A DNA stretch of 64,000 bases from Sesamum alatum (Eukaryota > Streptophyta > Magnoliopsida > Lamiales > Pedaliaceae): positions 13,745,395 to 13,809,394 of the forward strand of contig JACGWO010000004.1 in assembly GCA_034509735.1 (NCBI GenBank), given 5' to 3'. Under the pieces are notes generated by a model that saw only the letters and a program-made list of their open reading frames with translations, was not told where the DNA came from and searched no databases. The position numbers and the translations under genes are program-made. Below, piece by piece: positions 34,004 to 46,868 of the stretch. The number at the start of each line of letters is the position of its first letter. Positions within the stretch are counted from its first letter, which is position 1.

Positions 34004-35162
34004 AAGGCCCAGTACAATATCGGCCCGTCCATCCAATGGACTTTCCCTTAAGTAATCCAATTACTTATTTATCCTTCGAGATTAATTCCAAGTCAATCTT
34101 TTAACCTCCTCGGTGATTTGTGTGTGATCCTTTAGGTTCACCCTCAGCTAGACTTGGGCCCATGTCCCACAAGGGCCCGTTACCATGGGTGACCGTCTAG
34201 CAACGGTCCATGGCACTAGAGACTAGGTGAATTGGCGTGAACATTTAGGCGCCGATTCCGTACGGGTACGATCCTTCCGTCTACAGTCTCCCGGCCTTAG
34301 TTTAGGGTATGGAATTGGGCGTCGGTTCCTATCCTTGACTAGGCATCTATGCTTAATACTCGAGACCATATATGCTTCATTCCGTCGACACAGGAAACCA
34401 TTCCCTGTTCAACCAACCACTATGGCCACAACTTTAAACAGCATGAACGTGTCTCTGAGTGCATAGGGGACACCTCTGTCACATACTGACAGGGGACGGA
34501 TCCTCTTCTTGGAATCCACCGTCCTCGCTACACATTCCGACTGCACTGGACAAGGCGTATGATGATCATCTTACAGAATGATCACCTCTCTCCAGATCCA
34601 AGATACAGCCGTCCTGTGCACGCGACTGCCATGATTCCTCAAGTCTGAGGATTACTCCCGTACTATCAGAACCGGGGAAATCCAATCATACCGACCAAGC
34701 CTCCAAGGCTTCCATATGATGATCCCCTCGAGTCAGTCCAGTCGGCTCGAACCCAATCGACCAACCCATCAAGATCGTGCAGGCGTCCCACGCTTGTCGC
34801 CGATGAAACACGACACTCATCCAATGAACACTACTCTTGACGCAAGTCTCAATAGGACTCTCGATGCCCTATCTCGAGGTCCTCGACTTGGAACGTTTCA
34901 GACCGAACTCTTAATCAGTTGGTTTCATGACCACCATCCAATGTGTGGCCCAACTGCACGAGTTGTTATCCATAGTTTGTGGGCTTTGTTGCGATATAAG
35001 TTAAACACCGTTTTAACAAATGTAAGATAACTGCAACAAACAAGGTACCATTGGTGACGAACACTCATCTTATTCATCACATAATAATATTACATCTACA
35101 TCAAGTTGTCAATATGTTACAAATTGCCAAACCTATTGGCTTTCTGGTCACCTATTCCAACA
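34004..35162 (-). mobile_element. LTR copy D2, minus strand, 3' truncated
   Basis: On the minus strand it starts TGTTGGAATAGGTGACCAGA at 35162 and runs through the family landmarks to about 34004, where it meets integrase sequence. It resembles copy B most closely. It overlaps D1 in LTR coordinates by some 390 bp, so the two are separate copies and not halves of one. Confidence 0.75.
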
Positions 35163-35741
35163 CAAGCAGTAGACAACAATTAAAAGTAGTCGTTAATACT
35201 TGAATAAGGATTAGAGAAGTGTTCTCGATGCACGATTTATGGAGAGTTGATTCTGAAAGGCTATAGTGATACTAGCTTCTAGAGTCATGTGAATAATAAT
35301 TAGTCTCAGTATTATGTATGTTTAGACTTATGGTGAATGTGGTAGCTTGGAAAGGTTCCATGCAGGATATCACAACATTTCACCATAAAAATCGAATATA
35401 TGACGACTTTCGAAGTCATTTCTGGAAAGTAGTTTGGATGAAAACAACATCTATTGGATGGATATAGTGCCTAGCACGGCCAAGACAGTAGTTGCCGTGG
35501 AGGTTGACAACTAGGCTATGGCTAAAGCCTTGCCCGAGATCTCATCACAAGATCCATGAAAAATTCTTAGACAACCATCATCTGCAGGTAGCGATGATAG
35601 GAAGAGGTGAAATATGGCTGGATAGTACTACCTCGGCAGAAAAATAGAATAAACCCACGTACCGAGCCGATATCGCAGATTACTCATTCTTAGAAGGTTC
35701 TGAGTGACATGGGTAATCGGCTTGGAGGTCAAGTGGGAGAT
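35163..35741 (+). pseudogene. Ty1/Copia RNase H end and polypurine tract
   Basis: Decayed plus-strand frames give LKGYSDTSF, then VAWKGSMQDITTF, then WKVVWMKTTSIGW, and later VEVDN*AMAKALPE. These align with the Copia RNase H block (GYSD, WKSSKQ, EAVWMK, YCDNSGAIAQAKEP). The end GGTCAAGTGGGAGATTG (35726-35742) is the standard Copia polypurine tract, directly followed by an LTR start TGTTAG. This ties the 2 kb LTR family in this window to Copia. Everything upstream of RNase H is missing. Confidence 0.7.
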
Positions 35742-38700
35742 TGTTAGAATAGATGACTAGAAAGCCAATTGAATTGGAGGTTTTGGGAACTATTCGTCTA
35801 TCTTTATTAAAGTAGTATTATCTTGATGAATAGAGTAAGTATTCATCACTGGCATTATGTTTGTTTTGCTTACTACTAACGTTGAATGGCATTTTAATAC
35901 ACAACAAATGGCCACAGAACAATTGGATAACCCATATAGTTGGGCTATGCATTGGATAGCGGCTATGAAACCAAATTTTAAAGGTTGGTTCAAATTTTTC
36001 AAGTCGAGGACCTCGAGACTGGGTATCGAGTGTCCTATTGAGACTTGCACTAAGTATTGCATTCACTGGGTGAGTGCCGAGTTTCATCGGCGACAGAAAA
36101 AGGTCGTCTATGCAATTTTAGTGGGTTAGTTGACAAGGTAGTCGACTGAGTGAACTGACTCACGGGAATCGTCATAAGGAAGCCTTGGAGGCTTGGTCAG
36201 TATGACTGGAGTTCTTGGTTCTGATAATACAAGATTAGTCCCCGGACTTGAGGAATCATGGCAGTCACATACATACAAAGACTGTATCTTGGATTTGGCA
36301 AGAGGGAGATTATTCTGTAAGATAGTCATTACAAGCCTTGTCCAGTGCAGTCGGAGTATGTATCGAGGATGGTGGAATCCAAGATAGGATATGTCCCCCG
36401 TCAGTATATGACGGTGATGACTCCTATGCGCTCTGAAATGGTTTAGACTCTGAAAGTCTATGGCCATATCAATTGATTGAGTAGGAAAGAGTTTCCTACG
36501 TCGATCGATAAAGTAAACACATATCGAGTATGAAGTGTAGTTTCCTAGTCAAGGATGGGAACCGACACCCAAGAGACGGTCGACAGAAGGACGGTACCCG
36601 TATGGAACTCAGAGCCTAATGTTCACGCCACTATTCACCTAGTCTCTAGTGCCATGGACCGTTGCTAGACGACCACCCATGGTAATGGGTTGTTTCCGAT
36701 TATTGGATGATCGGAAATAATTATGTTGGACACAAGCCCAAGTTTAGATGAGGGTGAACCTAAAGAGTTACACACAAATCACTGGAAAGTGAGTTAATTT
36801 AAAATTAATTCCGGAAGAGGTGTATTAATTTAATTGGATTAAATCAAATCTTGGAGGGAATAAATGCTTAGATCATTTAAGCGGAATTATCCGTTGGATG
36901 GATGATCCAAAATTTAGTTAGTTGGACTAATTGAATTTTGGATTTTGCCTTTTATATTAATTGGATTAATTTAAATGAGGCTTGGGCTAATTGATTAGTG
37001 GATTAAATTCACTAATAAATTAGTAAAAAGCCTTGTATAATTAATGGATTGGATTCATTAATTCGTAGAGATGGGCTAGAAAAAATTAATTGGATTAATT
37101 ATTATTTTGGGCTTAATTAATTAAGTGTTTGATTCATTTAATTCATTAAGTGCATTTGGACTTGTGATTATTTAATGGGGTTAAATATTCACTTGGAAAT
37201 TAAAAATGTTTGATATTTTATTTAATTAGATTAAATAAATAAGTCCAACAAATTTAGTCATCGGACTCTAATTAATTTGTAGGATAAATTAAATGAGCCC
37301 GGTCCAAATGCACATGCCTAGCCCACAATTGACTTTCTCTAAGGCAAGGGTTGACATTCCTTGTAGAGAAAAAGTCAAAAATCATCTACATACAATGAAT
37401 GTAGGATTGTCCACATTCAATGCATGTAATTGTGGGGAGGTTATGGTAGGTTGGAGAGATATGTGGAAGTTGACTTATGGCTTAGAAGACTATGTCTTCC
37501 TTCCATGTGTCATACAATCATTCCATCTCTTACCACATACACGACTTGGCCGATTTTTGCTCTCTTTCTCCATAGAATTTTCGGCCATCTCTTCCTCTAC
37601 ATGCCTAGTTGATTTCTCCCTTCTCCTACCATGTGTTTTTCTTACTTTAGAACCAAGTGAAGAACAAAGGAAGATCGAAACGCACTAATCAATAGTATTG
37701 TTTTGATTTCCTCTTCCATGGATTCATTCCTTGCTAGCACGAGGATGAATCTCACGATTCCAGTGTGGTGTGGACGTACTCAGTGTTAGAATAGGTGACC
37801 ATGAAGCCAATCTAATTGGGCTTATGTACCCTATGTCTGACAGTTTCGGTGTTTTAATAATTATCATGAATAAGAAAGTGATATTCATTTGGCTTAATAC
37901 TTTATTTGTGTTCACTTACTGCTTTATATTATTAACTGTTCACTACAAAAGCAAAGCCCACAGACCGAAACGTCAATCCAAGAAACTGGAACTGCACATA
38001 GGATGGCAGGTCATGAAATCAATTTCTGTGGATCGGTCTGAAACACTCCAAGTTAAGGGATCTCGAGATAGGGTATCGAGAGTCCGTTTGAGACTTTCAC
38101 TAAGCAATTCTAGTCGCGTTTCATCGACAAGTGACAAGGTTCGTCCATGCAATGTTAGTGGGTCAGCCAGCTAGGTGCCAGCTGACTGAGGTGACTCGTG
38201 GGAATCGTCATATGAAAAACCTTGAGTAAGGTCGGTCGGTATGACTTGTATTCCCGATTCCAACAGTACGGATTTGATCCTCAGACTTAAGGGACTACTG
38301 AGATCACATACACACCATGCCTGTATCTTAGGTTTGGCAAAAGGCTACCAAGTCAAGAGACTCGGTTGTCATAAGCCCTATCTAGTGCAACCAAGGTGTG
38401 TAGTGTGGACAGTAGGTCCTAAGAGAGGATCCATCTCCTGTCAAAAGTGTTGACAATAATGTCTCACTTTACTCTGAGACTCGTCCTACATAAATCTGTG
38501 GCCACAATGACTGAACAATGGGATGGGATCCTTGTGACGTTTGGTGTGGACGAGCCAAGGCTTAAGTCAAGAATGGGTACCAACATCATAAATGTCCATA
38601 CCCTAGACTATAGCTGTGAGATAGTGGATGGAAGGATAAACGTATTGCAGAGTCTAAATGTTCACGCCATAATATTCACCTAGTCTCTAGTGCCAAGGAT

Positions 38701-38878
38701 CGTTGCTAGACGGACACCCATGGTGTGACGGACGAATTTCCTTCATGAGATGATTGGAGATTCGGCCAAGTCTTGTTGAGGGTAAACCTAAAGAGTCACA
38801 CACAATCCTCCAGTAACAAAGGAATTAATTTAGAATTAATCCCGGGAGGTTTAACAATTTAATTAGATTAAATTGGTT

Positions 38879-40381
38879 AAATTATTTAAAAAATAAAAAA
38901 AAGAAAAATTTTAAAAATGGAGTGATTTTAAAGTATTTGCAGAAATAGGTAAAGATGGGACTTGAAGTCCCGTCTTTAGGGTAAAACAAAAAAGAATATA
39001 TGTTTATTGAAGACGGGACCTCAAGTCCAGTCTTCATTAAAAGATTAGAAAAAAAAACACCACGGCCATTTATTATTATTTTTTTTTGTTTTTTTAATTA
39101 ATTATTAATTAAAATTTTAAATATTGATTAAATTTAGTTAATATAATTAATATTAATATTAATCAAATACTATTTCAAATTTTTAAATTAATATTTTATA
39201 ACTATTATTTATAATATATTAATTATTTTTACTAAATAAATATAATTAAAATTTTAAAATTAATATATATATATATTTATTAATTAATTAAATATGACCT
39301 ATAATATTACATTGTGTATAAAAAATAAAAAAATATCATAAAATTAGTCATAATTATAATAGTGACCACCAGTCCCATATGTATATCGTTGGTATTGGTG
39401 TTGAGGTCTTTCTTTTTTTTCAGCAATCAGTTATGTTGTCTCATTTACTTTTTAAATTACAATTAACAACCATATTAGTTGTCGAGGTCTTTTTGTTTTC
39501 TTAAAAATTTGATAATCGTAGTTGTTAATCAACATAGTTTAAATTTGATAATATTGTGCCACTTGCATTGGCGCTAAATCTTCTTCGCTAGAGTATGTGA
39601 TAACGAGATTTCAACGGCCCATTGATGCGATTGGCGAGCATTATTAGAAGTTGTAATTATAATTAATTTTATCATAGCTTTATTCTTTTTTTTTTTGTAC
39701 ATAATATAATATTATAGATTATTTTTAATTGATAAAGATATTTATTAATTATTAAAAATTTGAAATTATAGTTGTTAATCATAGTTTAAAAATAAAATGA
39801 GTTAACAGAACCGATTGGTGAAAAAAAAAAAAAAAGGATCTCGACACCAATATCAACGACATATATATGGGACTGGTGGTTACTATTATAATTATCACTA
39901 ATTTTATAATATTTTTTTTAATTTTTTGTATAAAATATAATATTATAGGTCATATTTAATTAATAAATATATTTATTAATTATTAAAAATTTAATTATAT
40001 TTATTTAGTAAAAATAATTAATATATTATAAATAATAATATAAAATAATAATTTTAAAATAAAAATTAATTAGTATTAATATTAATTATATATAATTAAA
40101 CTCAATTATTATTTAAAATGTTAATTAATAATTAATTTAAAAATAAAATAATAAAACAAAAGGAAAATGGGCCGTGGTCGCGAGCCCAATCGCGACCACG
40201 GCCGAAATGCTTTCTTTAATCACTTTCAAGTCCTGTCTTCAATAAATATACATATATTTTATTGTTCTATAGCAAAGACGGGACTTCAAGTCCCGTCTTT
40301 GCGTATTTTTATAAATGTTCAAAATCACTCTATTTTTAAAAAAAATTATCTTTTTTGTATTTTTTAAATAATTTTTACCGC
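38879..40381. mobile_element. 1.5 kb foldback element, Mutator-like target duplication
   Basis: Almost the whole element is one inverted repeat with its centre near 39.63 kb. AAATTATTTAAAAAATA pairs with TATTTTTTAAATAATTT. The phrase GATGGGACTTGAAGTCCCGTC (39.0 kb) pairs with its partner at 40.28 kb, and ACCACCAGTCCCATATGTAT (39.37 kb) with ATATATGGGACTGGTGGT (39.87 kb). The flanks TTAAATTGGTT (38868-38878 and 40382-40392) are an 11-base direct repeat, in the 9-11 range of Mutator-like elements. There is no coding frame. Confidence 0.75.
40170..40203. repeat. Perfect 14 bp hairpin in the right arm of the foldback
   Basis: The arms GGCCGTGGTCGCGA and TCGCGACCACGGCC enclose a six-base loop. 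The other arm near 39.06 kb keeps only CCACGGCC. A hairpin of the same design (GGCCGATCGCGAGC) stands in the terminal repeat of the Mutator-like element at 61958-61988. Confidence 0.8.
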
Positions 40382-40759
40382 TTAAATTGGTTCCTCCTTT
40401 CTTGAATTGTTGATTCCTTTAATTAGATTAAATAGAATTAACCAATAAATGAGATTTATAGAAATGAGGAAATGGGCCTAAAATAAATAAATATTAATTA
40501 TTTAAGCCCTATGGATTATTTAAATAAGATTTAAATATTTCATAAATAATCCAAGGTGATGGACGGACGAGATTGAAGTAGAGAGATCAAGGGCCAAAAT
40601 TAGTTTGACTAAGTCTAAAGTCTAGTTTGACCAGAATCCGACTAGGTCAAAATCCTAGTCAAAGTGTGCTTCTTAATTAGATTTTGAAGAGGAATAGGAT
40701 TATTCTACTTCTATAAATACTCATAGAAGCACACACATACATGATTGATCAACTTGTGA

Positions 40760-40792
40760 GCACACACACACACACACACACACACACCACCG

Positions 40793-40833
<41 letters not shown>
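40760..40833. repeat. Dinucleotide microsatellites (CA)n and (CT)n
   Basis: A CA run (about 40760-40787) and a CT run (about 40796-40833) lie in the LTR leader region of copy F. The same place in copy G has only short traces, so they expanded in this copy. Confidence 0.9.
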
Positions 40834-40836
<3 letters not shown>

Positions 40837-41630
40837 CCCCCCTCCCCTTTTCCACCAAGAAAAGTCTAGTTCCTTATTCATACAAGTGGACTCTAGACGG
40901 ATTGATCACGTTAATTAATAACTCTTGGTAGATTCGTCCTCCCCATATATACACTCTTGATATCTTTCTAGCACGGGGATCAAGAACCGGTAGGATTGTA
41001 TAGACGATTTAGAGGGTTCCTATCATTGGGATCTTGGTGGCAAAATGTGGAACAACGCGTGTAGCGGTACGAAGACAAAACTACAATTGGGTAGGTCTTC
41101 ATTTTGGTTTTTCGTTTCCACCCTGTGCCCACCATGATAATTGCATGTTTATTTTGATCATGAGATACACAGAATACCCGGGAGATTCAAGGAAACACCC
41201 CTTGAACGTGTATTTATGTTTCCGTACAAGCATGTTTTATTTCATGTTTTTTATTTATATTGTGTTTCTGCATTAGCACTTCTCCCGGGTCAATCCACTC
41301 GATGTCTTTCAGTCAGAGGATCTCTCCATTGGGGCCTCGTGTAGATGAATGTCGGGAGGAGATCAACGCGTGTAGCTGATCGGAGTAAAAAATAAGAAAG
41401 GTATTCTGTTTACGTTTATGTTCTCGTTTTTTCTTCTTTTATTCCATAGCCATAAATGATTGTTTATTATATATATATATATATATATATGTTTATATTC
41501 TTCATTTATACACTGATAGCCCGGGAACGTTCAACGGCACACCCTTTGAACGCGATTTAAATTTCATTTTTTGCACGTTTTTATCTCCACCGCGCTTCCG
41601 CCGCATTCCAGGAAGATCCGCTTTCCTTCA

Positions 41631-44270
41631 TGGTCCGACCAAGGTAGTTGAAAATTGACCTTTGGATTCCGTCATCGTTGCTCGTGAGATCATCGTTTCT
41701 GTTGGGTCTGCTTCATTTGCGAAGAACATGCGGCTCAAAGTAGTTGGAAGTGAATAACTCAATTTCTTCAATAATGTATGCCTCGACGTGTACTTTGTTC
41801 TTCAGCTTCTTCTTCAAATCACGGAAGAACCTGTATAAATTAACATTTATATTTGTCTTGTAAGCGCAACTGACACTATAAAAATCAAACAAAGCTAAAT
41901 ATCTTACTCAATAGTAGTTAGCTCTCAAATGTGTACATCCACCTATATTGCACGAGCCCTTCCACGCGAGCCTTGTATGGTAGGTGAACAATGAGGTGCT
42001 CTATTGAGTCGATGAAAGTCGAAGGAAATTTTTTCTCAAGGTTGCATATGATGACGGCTACATTGTCTTCCATCTCCTTTAGCTTGGTGACATCGAGCGT
42101 GGTCAAGCATAGGACCTAGAATAGAACACTCACCTCCGTCAATGCACTCCAGACACGCTCAGGAAGCATCTCACATGAGGCAACCGGGATCAATCTCTGC
42201 ATGAAGATGTGACAATTGTCGCTCTTCATGCCGTGCATACTCAACTTCGACATGTTGACGCAACTGGCAAGGTTAGATGCGTACCCATCAGGAAACCTTA
42301 GACAAAATATCCAATCACATATCCTCCTCTTTTGCTCCTTCATCAGGATATTACCACTTTAGGCATAGTGTTTGGTCTCTGTTTGTCCACCTCATGCTCT
42401 GGCCGATTACATATAATGTTCAAGTTCTTTCGTAAATTTAATTGTCCTTCGTTTTTCCCTTTATGTCCATCACAGTATTGAATATGTTGTGAAACACATT
42501 ATGTGCATGACGTCAAGGTTGTGTCGTATCAAATGCGTTGCCCAATATGAAAGATCAAAAGATGTTTTTCCTTGTCCACTTGTGGTTTCATAGCCTGGTG
42601 GTAGGGTCAACAGTTCTTCAACCATAAGACTCAACTCTACCACTCAATCGCGGATCTACTCTCAAGTCAACCTCGGGCATGCAACATTTCTTTTCACTCA
42701 ATTTTAGTGAAGGCTTTCTTGTTCCTATGATATGGATGGTCCTGGAAGAGAAACTGTCTGTGGCAGTCAAAGTAGCACGCCTTCCTATAGTGCTGCAGAT
42801 AGAATGCCCATGTGTTATCCATACAAACTGGACATCTCATAACACCAGTGGTACTCCATTCAGATATCATCCTATAAACGGGTAGGTTGTTCACGGTCCA
42901 CATCAACGCTGCATGCATCATGAATGTCTAGTTCGTGGCATTGTCGTGCTTTCGTACACTCATATGTCACAATTGCAACAACTCCTCGATCAACGGATCC
43001 AAGTACACATCGATCAAATACTTCGAATTAGACAGGCCAGGGATCACCATCGTCAGGAACCTATACTTAGACTTCATGTACATCCCCGGTGGGAGATTAA
43101 ATGGTGTTATTATAACCAACCAATATAAGTACGTATGACTATACTGCTCGTGCGGCGCAAATCCGTTTGTGCACAACCCCAGCCTAACATTACAAGCTCT
43201 AATGCAAAATCAGGATATATATGGCCGAAATACCTCCAAGCCTCTGCATCAGAAGGATGATACATAGAACCTTCCCCTGTCTAATGTGTGCCATGCCACG
43301 TCATGTGCTCCACAGTCGCTGTCAAAGCATACAACCTCTGTAGTAGGGGAGTAAGCGGCAAGTACCTAAGAACGACATACGAAGACTTTTTGCGGCGGGG
43401 TCCCGCTCCCTGGTCGGCTTGTATCTAACATCTCCATGAAACTTGCAGCAGTCCAGATCAATGTCGACCTTTCAGTAAGCATGTAGTCATTTTTACACGC
43501 ATTAATCTTCTAAACGGGTAAACCCAAATTCTTTATCAACTTCTTCATACTATAGTAATCAATGAGCAGGTTATGATCTCGGGTATTAGACCACTGGGAC
43601 ACCTACTCGTAGCATCTCTAAAAAAAAATTCTTCACAGCCTTGATGTTTATCAGTCGAAACAACCGTCGCCAATAGAGATTGGGTACAACCGCTCCAAAA
43701 CGGCTGGCCGACTGCATGCACTACATCAAAAAAATTATCTAACCACCTTGACATATAATCATAGGGCCCCCTACCCTACCATGAACTACGATTGGCATCA
43801 GTATGACAGGACCTCATACTATCATCAGGCACCCCCTCATGGTAAGACAAAAAAAAGGCAGGCCGGCTACATAAAAAACCATCCGTTGCACCCAATTAAT
43901 CTGCTGCTAATCACCCTATGTGTACTACCCTCCTCCTGAGCAGTTGGAGTTTGCTCCTCTTGCACTGGAGGGGCGGTCATTGCATCAAAGTACTCCTACA
44001 CACTCTCCTCACCATGCAAATCTAATTATAATATTCAGCCATAAATCCTTACATATATAAGTCAAAATTGACCTCATCGGGTATTTTTGAACCTTTTGTT
44101 TTTGTATTTCGACACGGGCATCTAATCTTGTCTCCATCCATATGTTCACGCTAATAGTTGGCCCATTCTATGAAAGTCTTAACAATATCCTCAAACTTCA
44201 GCATAAGCACCCTCCCCAAGAGGTCTTGTCATACATTTATCTGCTCACTTGTCTTAATATGATGATCACT
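41631..44270 (-). pseudogene. CACTA TNP2 transposase with core present, much decayed
   Basis: On the minus strand the domains run in order. Transpos_assoc (about 44060-44225) shows KFEDIVKTFIEWAN and HMDGDKIRCPCR. The linker (43545-43754) shows FFDVVHAVGQPFWSGCTQSL. Transposase_21 (about 42650-43510) shows KPTRERDPAAKSLRMS, RYLPLTPLLQRLYAL, EHMTWHGTH, HPSDAEAWRYFGHIYPDF and RCPVCMDNTWAFYLQHYRKA. DUF4218 (41918-42343) shows CRFPDGYASNLASCVN-like text and VQYRWMYTFES. The end RSIFNYLGRT at 41631 is cut by the Copia LTR, so DUF4216 is missing. Frameshifts and stops are frequent. It belongs to the same family as the copy at 15125 and shows what that copy lost. Confidence 0.85.
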
Positions 44271-45185
44271 ACACATACACATATATATAATTATGTTTCG
44301 ACCTATAAATAATTATCACTTTCCACTAATAATACTATAATATTCAAATATAAGAGAACTATAATAATCAAAATGCATTTTAATTAACAAAAAAAGGGTT
44401 CAAGTTATTACCTGGTCAACCAACTAAAAAGATCAACAGTGCCAGATAAAATGACGTAATTCTACCTGATCAACTATATATGCTCGAAAATTAGAGAGAG
44501 ATTGAGTGTGTGTGTGTGGTTAATCAATTCTGAATGAAATAAAAACAACACACATATATAAGATTATTTGAAAGGATCGATCGAACGACAATTGCGGCGA
44601 CCAATATAGCCGTTATACTAAAGTCATGATTGGAACGACTATTGTACCCCGCAATTGCATTCGTAATTAAGCCGAACCAATAGGAGCGATCGGCTTTTGG
44701 ACTGGACTAGTAGTCTTACAAATTTGTAATGGTGCTTTACATGAAAAATGTAAACAATAAATAATTTCAATTTCCCGTGGCCGTCATATTACAAACAAGA
44801 ATGTCCCAAAAACAGTGAAAAATGTGCAATGACCTCCATTTTGTACCAGCTTGTACCAGATATGTCGTACTACAAATGTGTAAATTTTGGAACGATTTTT
44901 TTCATAATCCATGTAACTGTTACAATACAACGTGAGCTGTGCCAAATGATGTTTCAAAGGTTTAACACCCTACAATTTGTAATGTCTTTACGCACACCAG
45001 CCTTTAAAATGCTTTTAAACGGCCGTTGTAACTCTTTGGCCGTTCTAATAAGGTCAAATTCATTTCATCAACTACATGACGTCAGTACAGGGTATCCATT
45101 CCGAATTAGTAACAATTACCGTTCCCATTGGAAGAGATAGTTGGCCATTCAACTCGACTGTACAAAACCGTATGGTTTTGTAGTG
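41631..45185 (-). mobile_element. CACTA element, minus strand, 3' part lost
   Basis: On the minus strand the 5' terminus CACTACAAAACCATACGG starts at 45185. The first 600 bp (44580-45180) carry GGAACGAC/ACCGTTCC subterminal motifs like those of the element at 14218-24005. The TNP2 gene follows. The left side ends at the Copia LTR at 41630, and no continuation is seen beyond the nest, so the 3' half including TNP1 is absent. Confidence 0.75.
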
Positions 45186-45189
45186 CACT

Positions 45190-45745
45190 AATTGTGTTGT
45201 TCAATGTTAGTACAAATATATTAGTTGTATACCATGTGCAAATTATCTTATGATAATTTAATAATACTTTCAACTATTAATATAAAAATTATAAAAAAGA
45301 AAAATAATAAATATTGAAAACAACATCAAGATAATTGCAAAAAATGCAAAATCAAATTTTAGTTTTATTACTACGGCAAAATGATCGTAGAAAAAGTTAA
45401 TGTAAGATGTTATTGGTACAAATAGGCTCTGTAGAAAGATGTTAAGATTTTTCTTGTTACTTTGCAACGAATTTGATGTCGTAATGAACACTATTTTCTT
45501 GTAGCAAATACTCATATAATGGCTATGACTTGACAATCGTAGCAAAAGATGGCGATTTTTTTCCTCATTTTTGCTACGAATATGATCTTGTAACAAAGGC
45601 TAATTTTTCGTACCATATAACATAACCTTTTGCTATGAATTTTGTGCATAGCGAAATATTTTCTACGTTAATCTTTCCTGCGCTCAAAATTTGTAGCAAA
45701 ATCATACCAAAAAATCCTTTTCGCAACCTTTTTTTGGTGTAAGAA
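45190..45745. mobile_element. CACTA-like or MITE remnant with TTGCTACGAA motifs
   Basis: Subterminal-type motifs (TTGCTACGAAT, CTTGTAGCAAA, TCGTAGCAAAAG, TTTGTAGCAAAATC) alternate in both orientations and end at CCTTTTTTTGGTGTAAG, which resembles a mutated CACTACACCAAAAA terminus. The left end is unclear. Confidence 0.45.
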
Positions 45746-46139
45746 ACTTGTTTCATGTACCCTAATTCTTAATCTCTCCCAATTTGACTATTTTTTGCCC
45801 TCCAAAACGATGAACAAGGCTCTCACGTGCTGGATTTTTCCCAAAAACTAACCTCCTAACAGGCACGTGACTAGTTCATTAATTATTGAACGAAAAAGTG
45901 TATGGGATTAATATTGGGAGCATTTTAAATTGTGGAATGCGATGTGAAAAACTTGTAACAATTGGAAATCAATTAAAAAAGGTCCCAACTTACGGGAATA
46001 ACAATGCAATTTTCTCGGTGTAACTGGAAATGGAGCATTTCTTAACGCTTGTAAGTATAATTTCTATTTTTCTTTCAGAAGTGTAATTTATATTTTTAAC
46101 ACCGATTTAAGTGTAATTAATCCTTCAAATATTTTGGCC
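45746..46139. other. Intergenic DNA, no gene recognised
   Basis: I see nothing beyond a scrap near 46020-46130 that resembles one arm of the M1 MITE family (AAGTGTAATTAATCC). Confidence 0.4.
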
Positions 46140-46415
46140 GAGATTAGACTTTTAATTCCATATGATAGGGGATTCAACAATTTTAGTTATCTGCTTTACG
46201 AGATTTTCAAAATGGTTCCAAAATTAGGAAAACTCTACACATTAATCCCCTAAAGCATAAAACTAAATGTGTCGAATTTTATCAATTTAGGACCATTGAG
46301 GACTAAATCTGTTAAATTTTTCCACTTTTGGACAATTTTTTGAAAAATCTTATAAAGCAGACGACTAAATATGTTGAACCCTTATCCTCTGGAACTAAAA
46401 ATTTAATTTTACCAA
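46140..46415. mobile_element. MITE with arms TAGTTATCTGCTTTACGAGA (family M4)
   Basis: The left arm (AGACTTTTAATTCCATATGA, then GGATTCAACAATTTTAG, then TCTGCTTTACGAGATTTTC) is mirrored at the right by AAAATCTTATAAAGCAGA, ATGTTGAACCCTTATCC and GGAACTAAAAATTT. It is a non-coding foldback. Confidence 0.65.
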
Positions 46416-46868
46416 ATATATTGCAAAAGTACTTAAAATATTTTCTTAATTTCAATCCTCGTTCAAATTTGAGTCAAAATGAGAGTTGATAAAGTGACTA
46501 TTGTACTAAAGGAATATCTCTTTCTTGTAGTCATCGAACCTCTCAAACGAAATGGAAATATAGAAGGGTGGGTAAGAAAGTGGAAGAGATAACGTCTGGA
46601 AAGTTTTGAACATTGGATAGAGTACAAAACGCGTTAGACCCGTCTGCTTCCCATCCTCTCTCTCTCTCTCTCTTACTCATAAATAGATATAGATATCTCA
46701 TCTGATCCATGATGATATGTTGCAGTTCATTACACCCATCTTCTCCCCTGCAACCTATTGGCCGTTATCCAATCCTCCTACACTTTTCTCTATTCACCCT
46801 ATCCGTCGCCCGACTCTAAACACACTGTCGTACACTTCAAAATATCATTATGTGCTGTGTTAGACACA
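46416..46868. other. Intergenic DNA, short CT microsatellite
   Basis: A (TC)n run lies at about 46655-46672. No gene is recognised; the open frame starting at 46758 runs into the Helitron and is chance. Confidence 0.4.

Larger units (their letters stand above)
37784..41311 (+). mobile_element. Solo LTR, copy F, inserted in copy E
   Basis: The copy starts TGTTAGAATAGGTGACCATG and ends CACTCGATGTCTTTCA. The flanks are CTCAG (37779-37783) and GTCAG (41312-41316), a five-base duplication with one difference. Its own length is about 2.0 kb; the rest is a foldback element (38879-40381). It closely resembles copy G (59271). The hairpin arms TTCAAGG and CCTTGAA lie at 41186-41206. Confidence 0.8.
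35742..41630 (+). mobile_element. Copia 3' LTR, copy E, split by LTR copy F
   Basis: The LTR starts TGTTAGAATAGATGACTAGA behind the polypurine tract, runs to 37783, is interrupted by copy F, and resumes at about 41312 (AGGATCTCTCCATTGGGG) to end GATCCGCTTTCCTTCA at 41630. Without F it is about 2.36 kb. Its hairpin arms CGTTCAA and TTGAACG lie at 41528-41552. The right flank is the coding remnant of a CACTA transposase, so the Copia element inserted there. Confidence 0.8.

Noticed and set aside
29598..35162. D1 and D2 as two halves of one LTR split by the Tat element
   Set aside because: The two pieces overlap by about 390 bp in LTR coordinates, and the Tat gene is what is interrupted, not the LTR.
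37293..37688. 131-codon open frame on the plus strand
   Set aside because: It lies inside LTR copy E. The same place in other LTR copies has no open frame.
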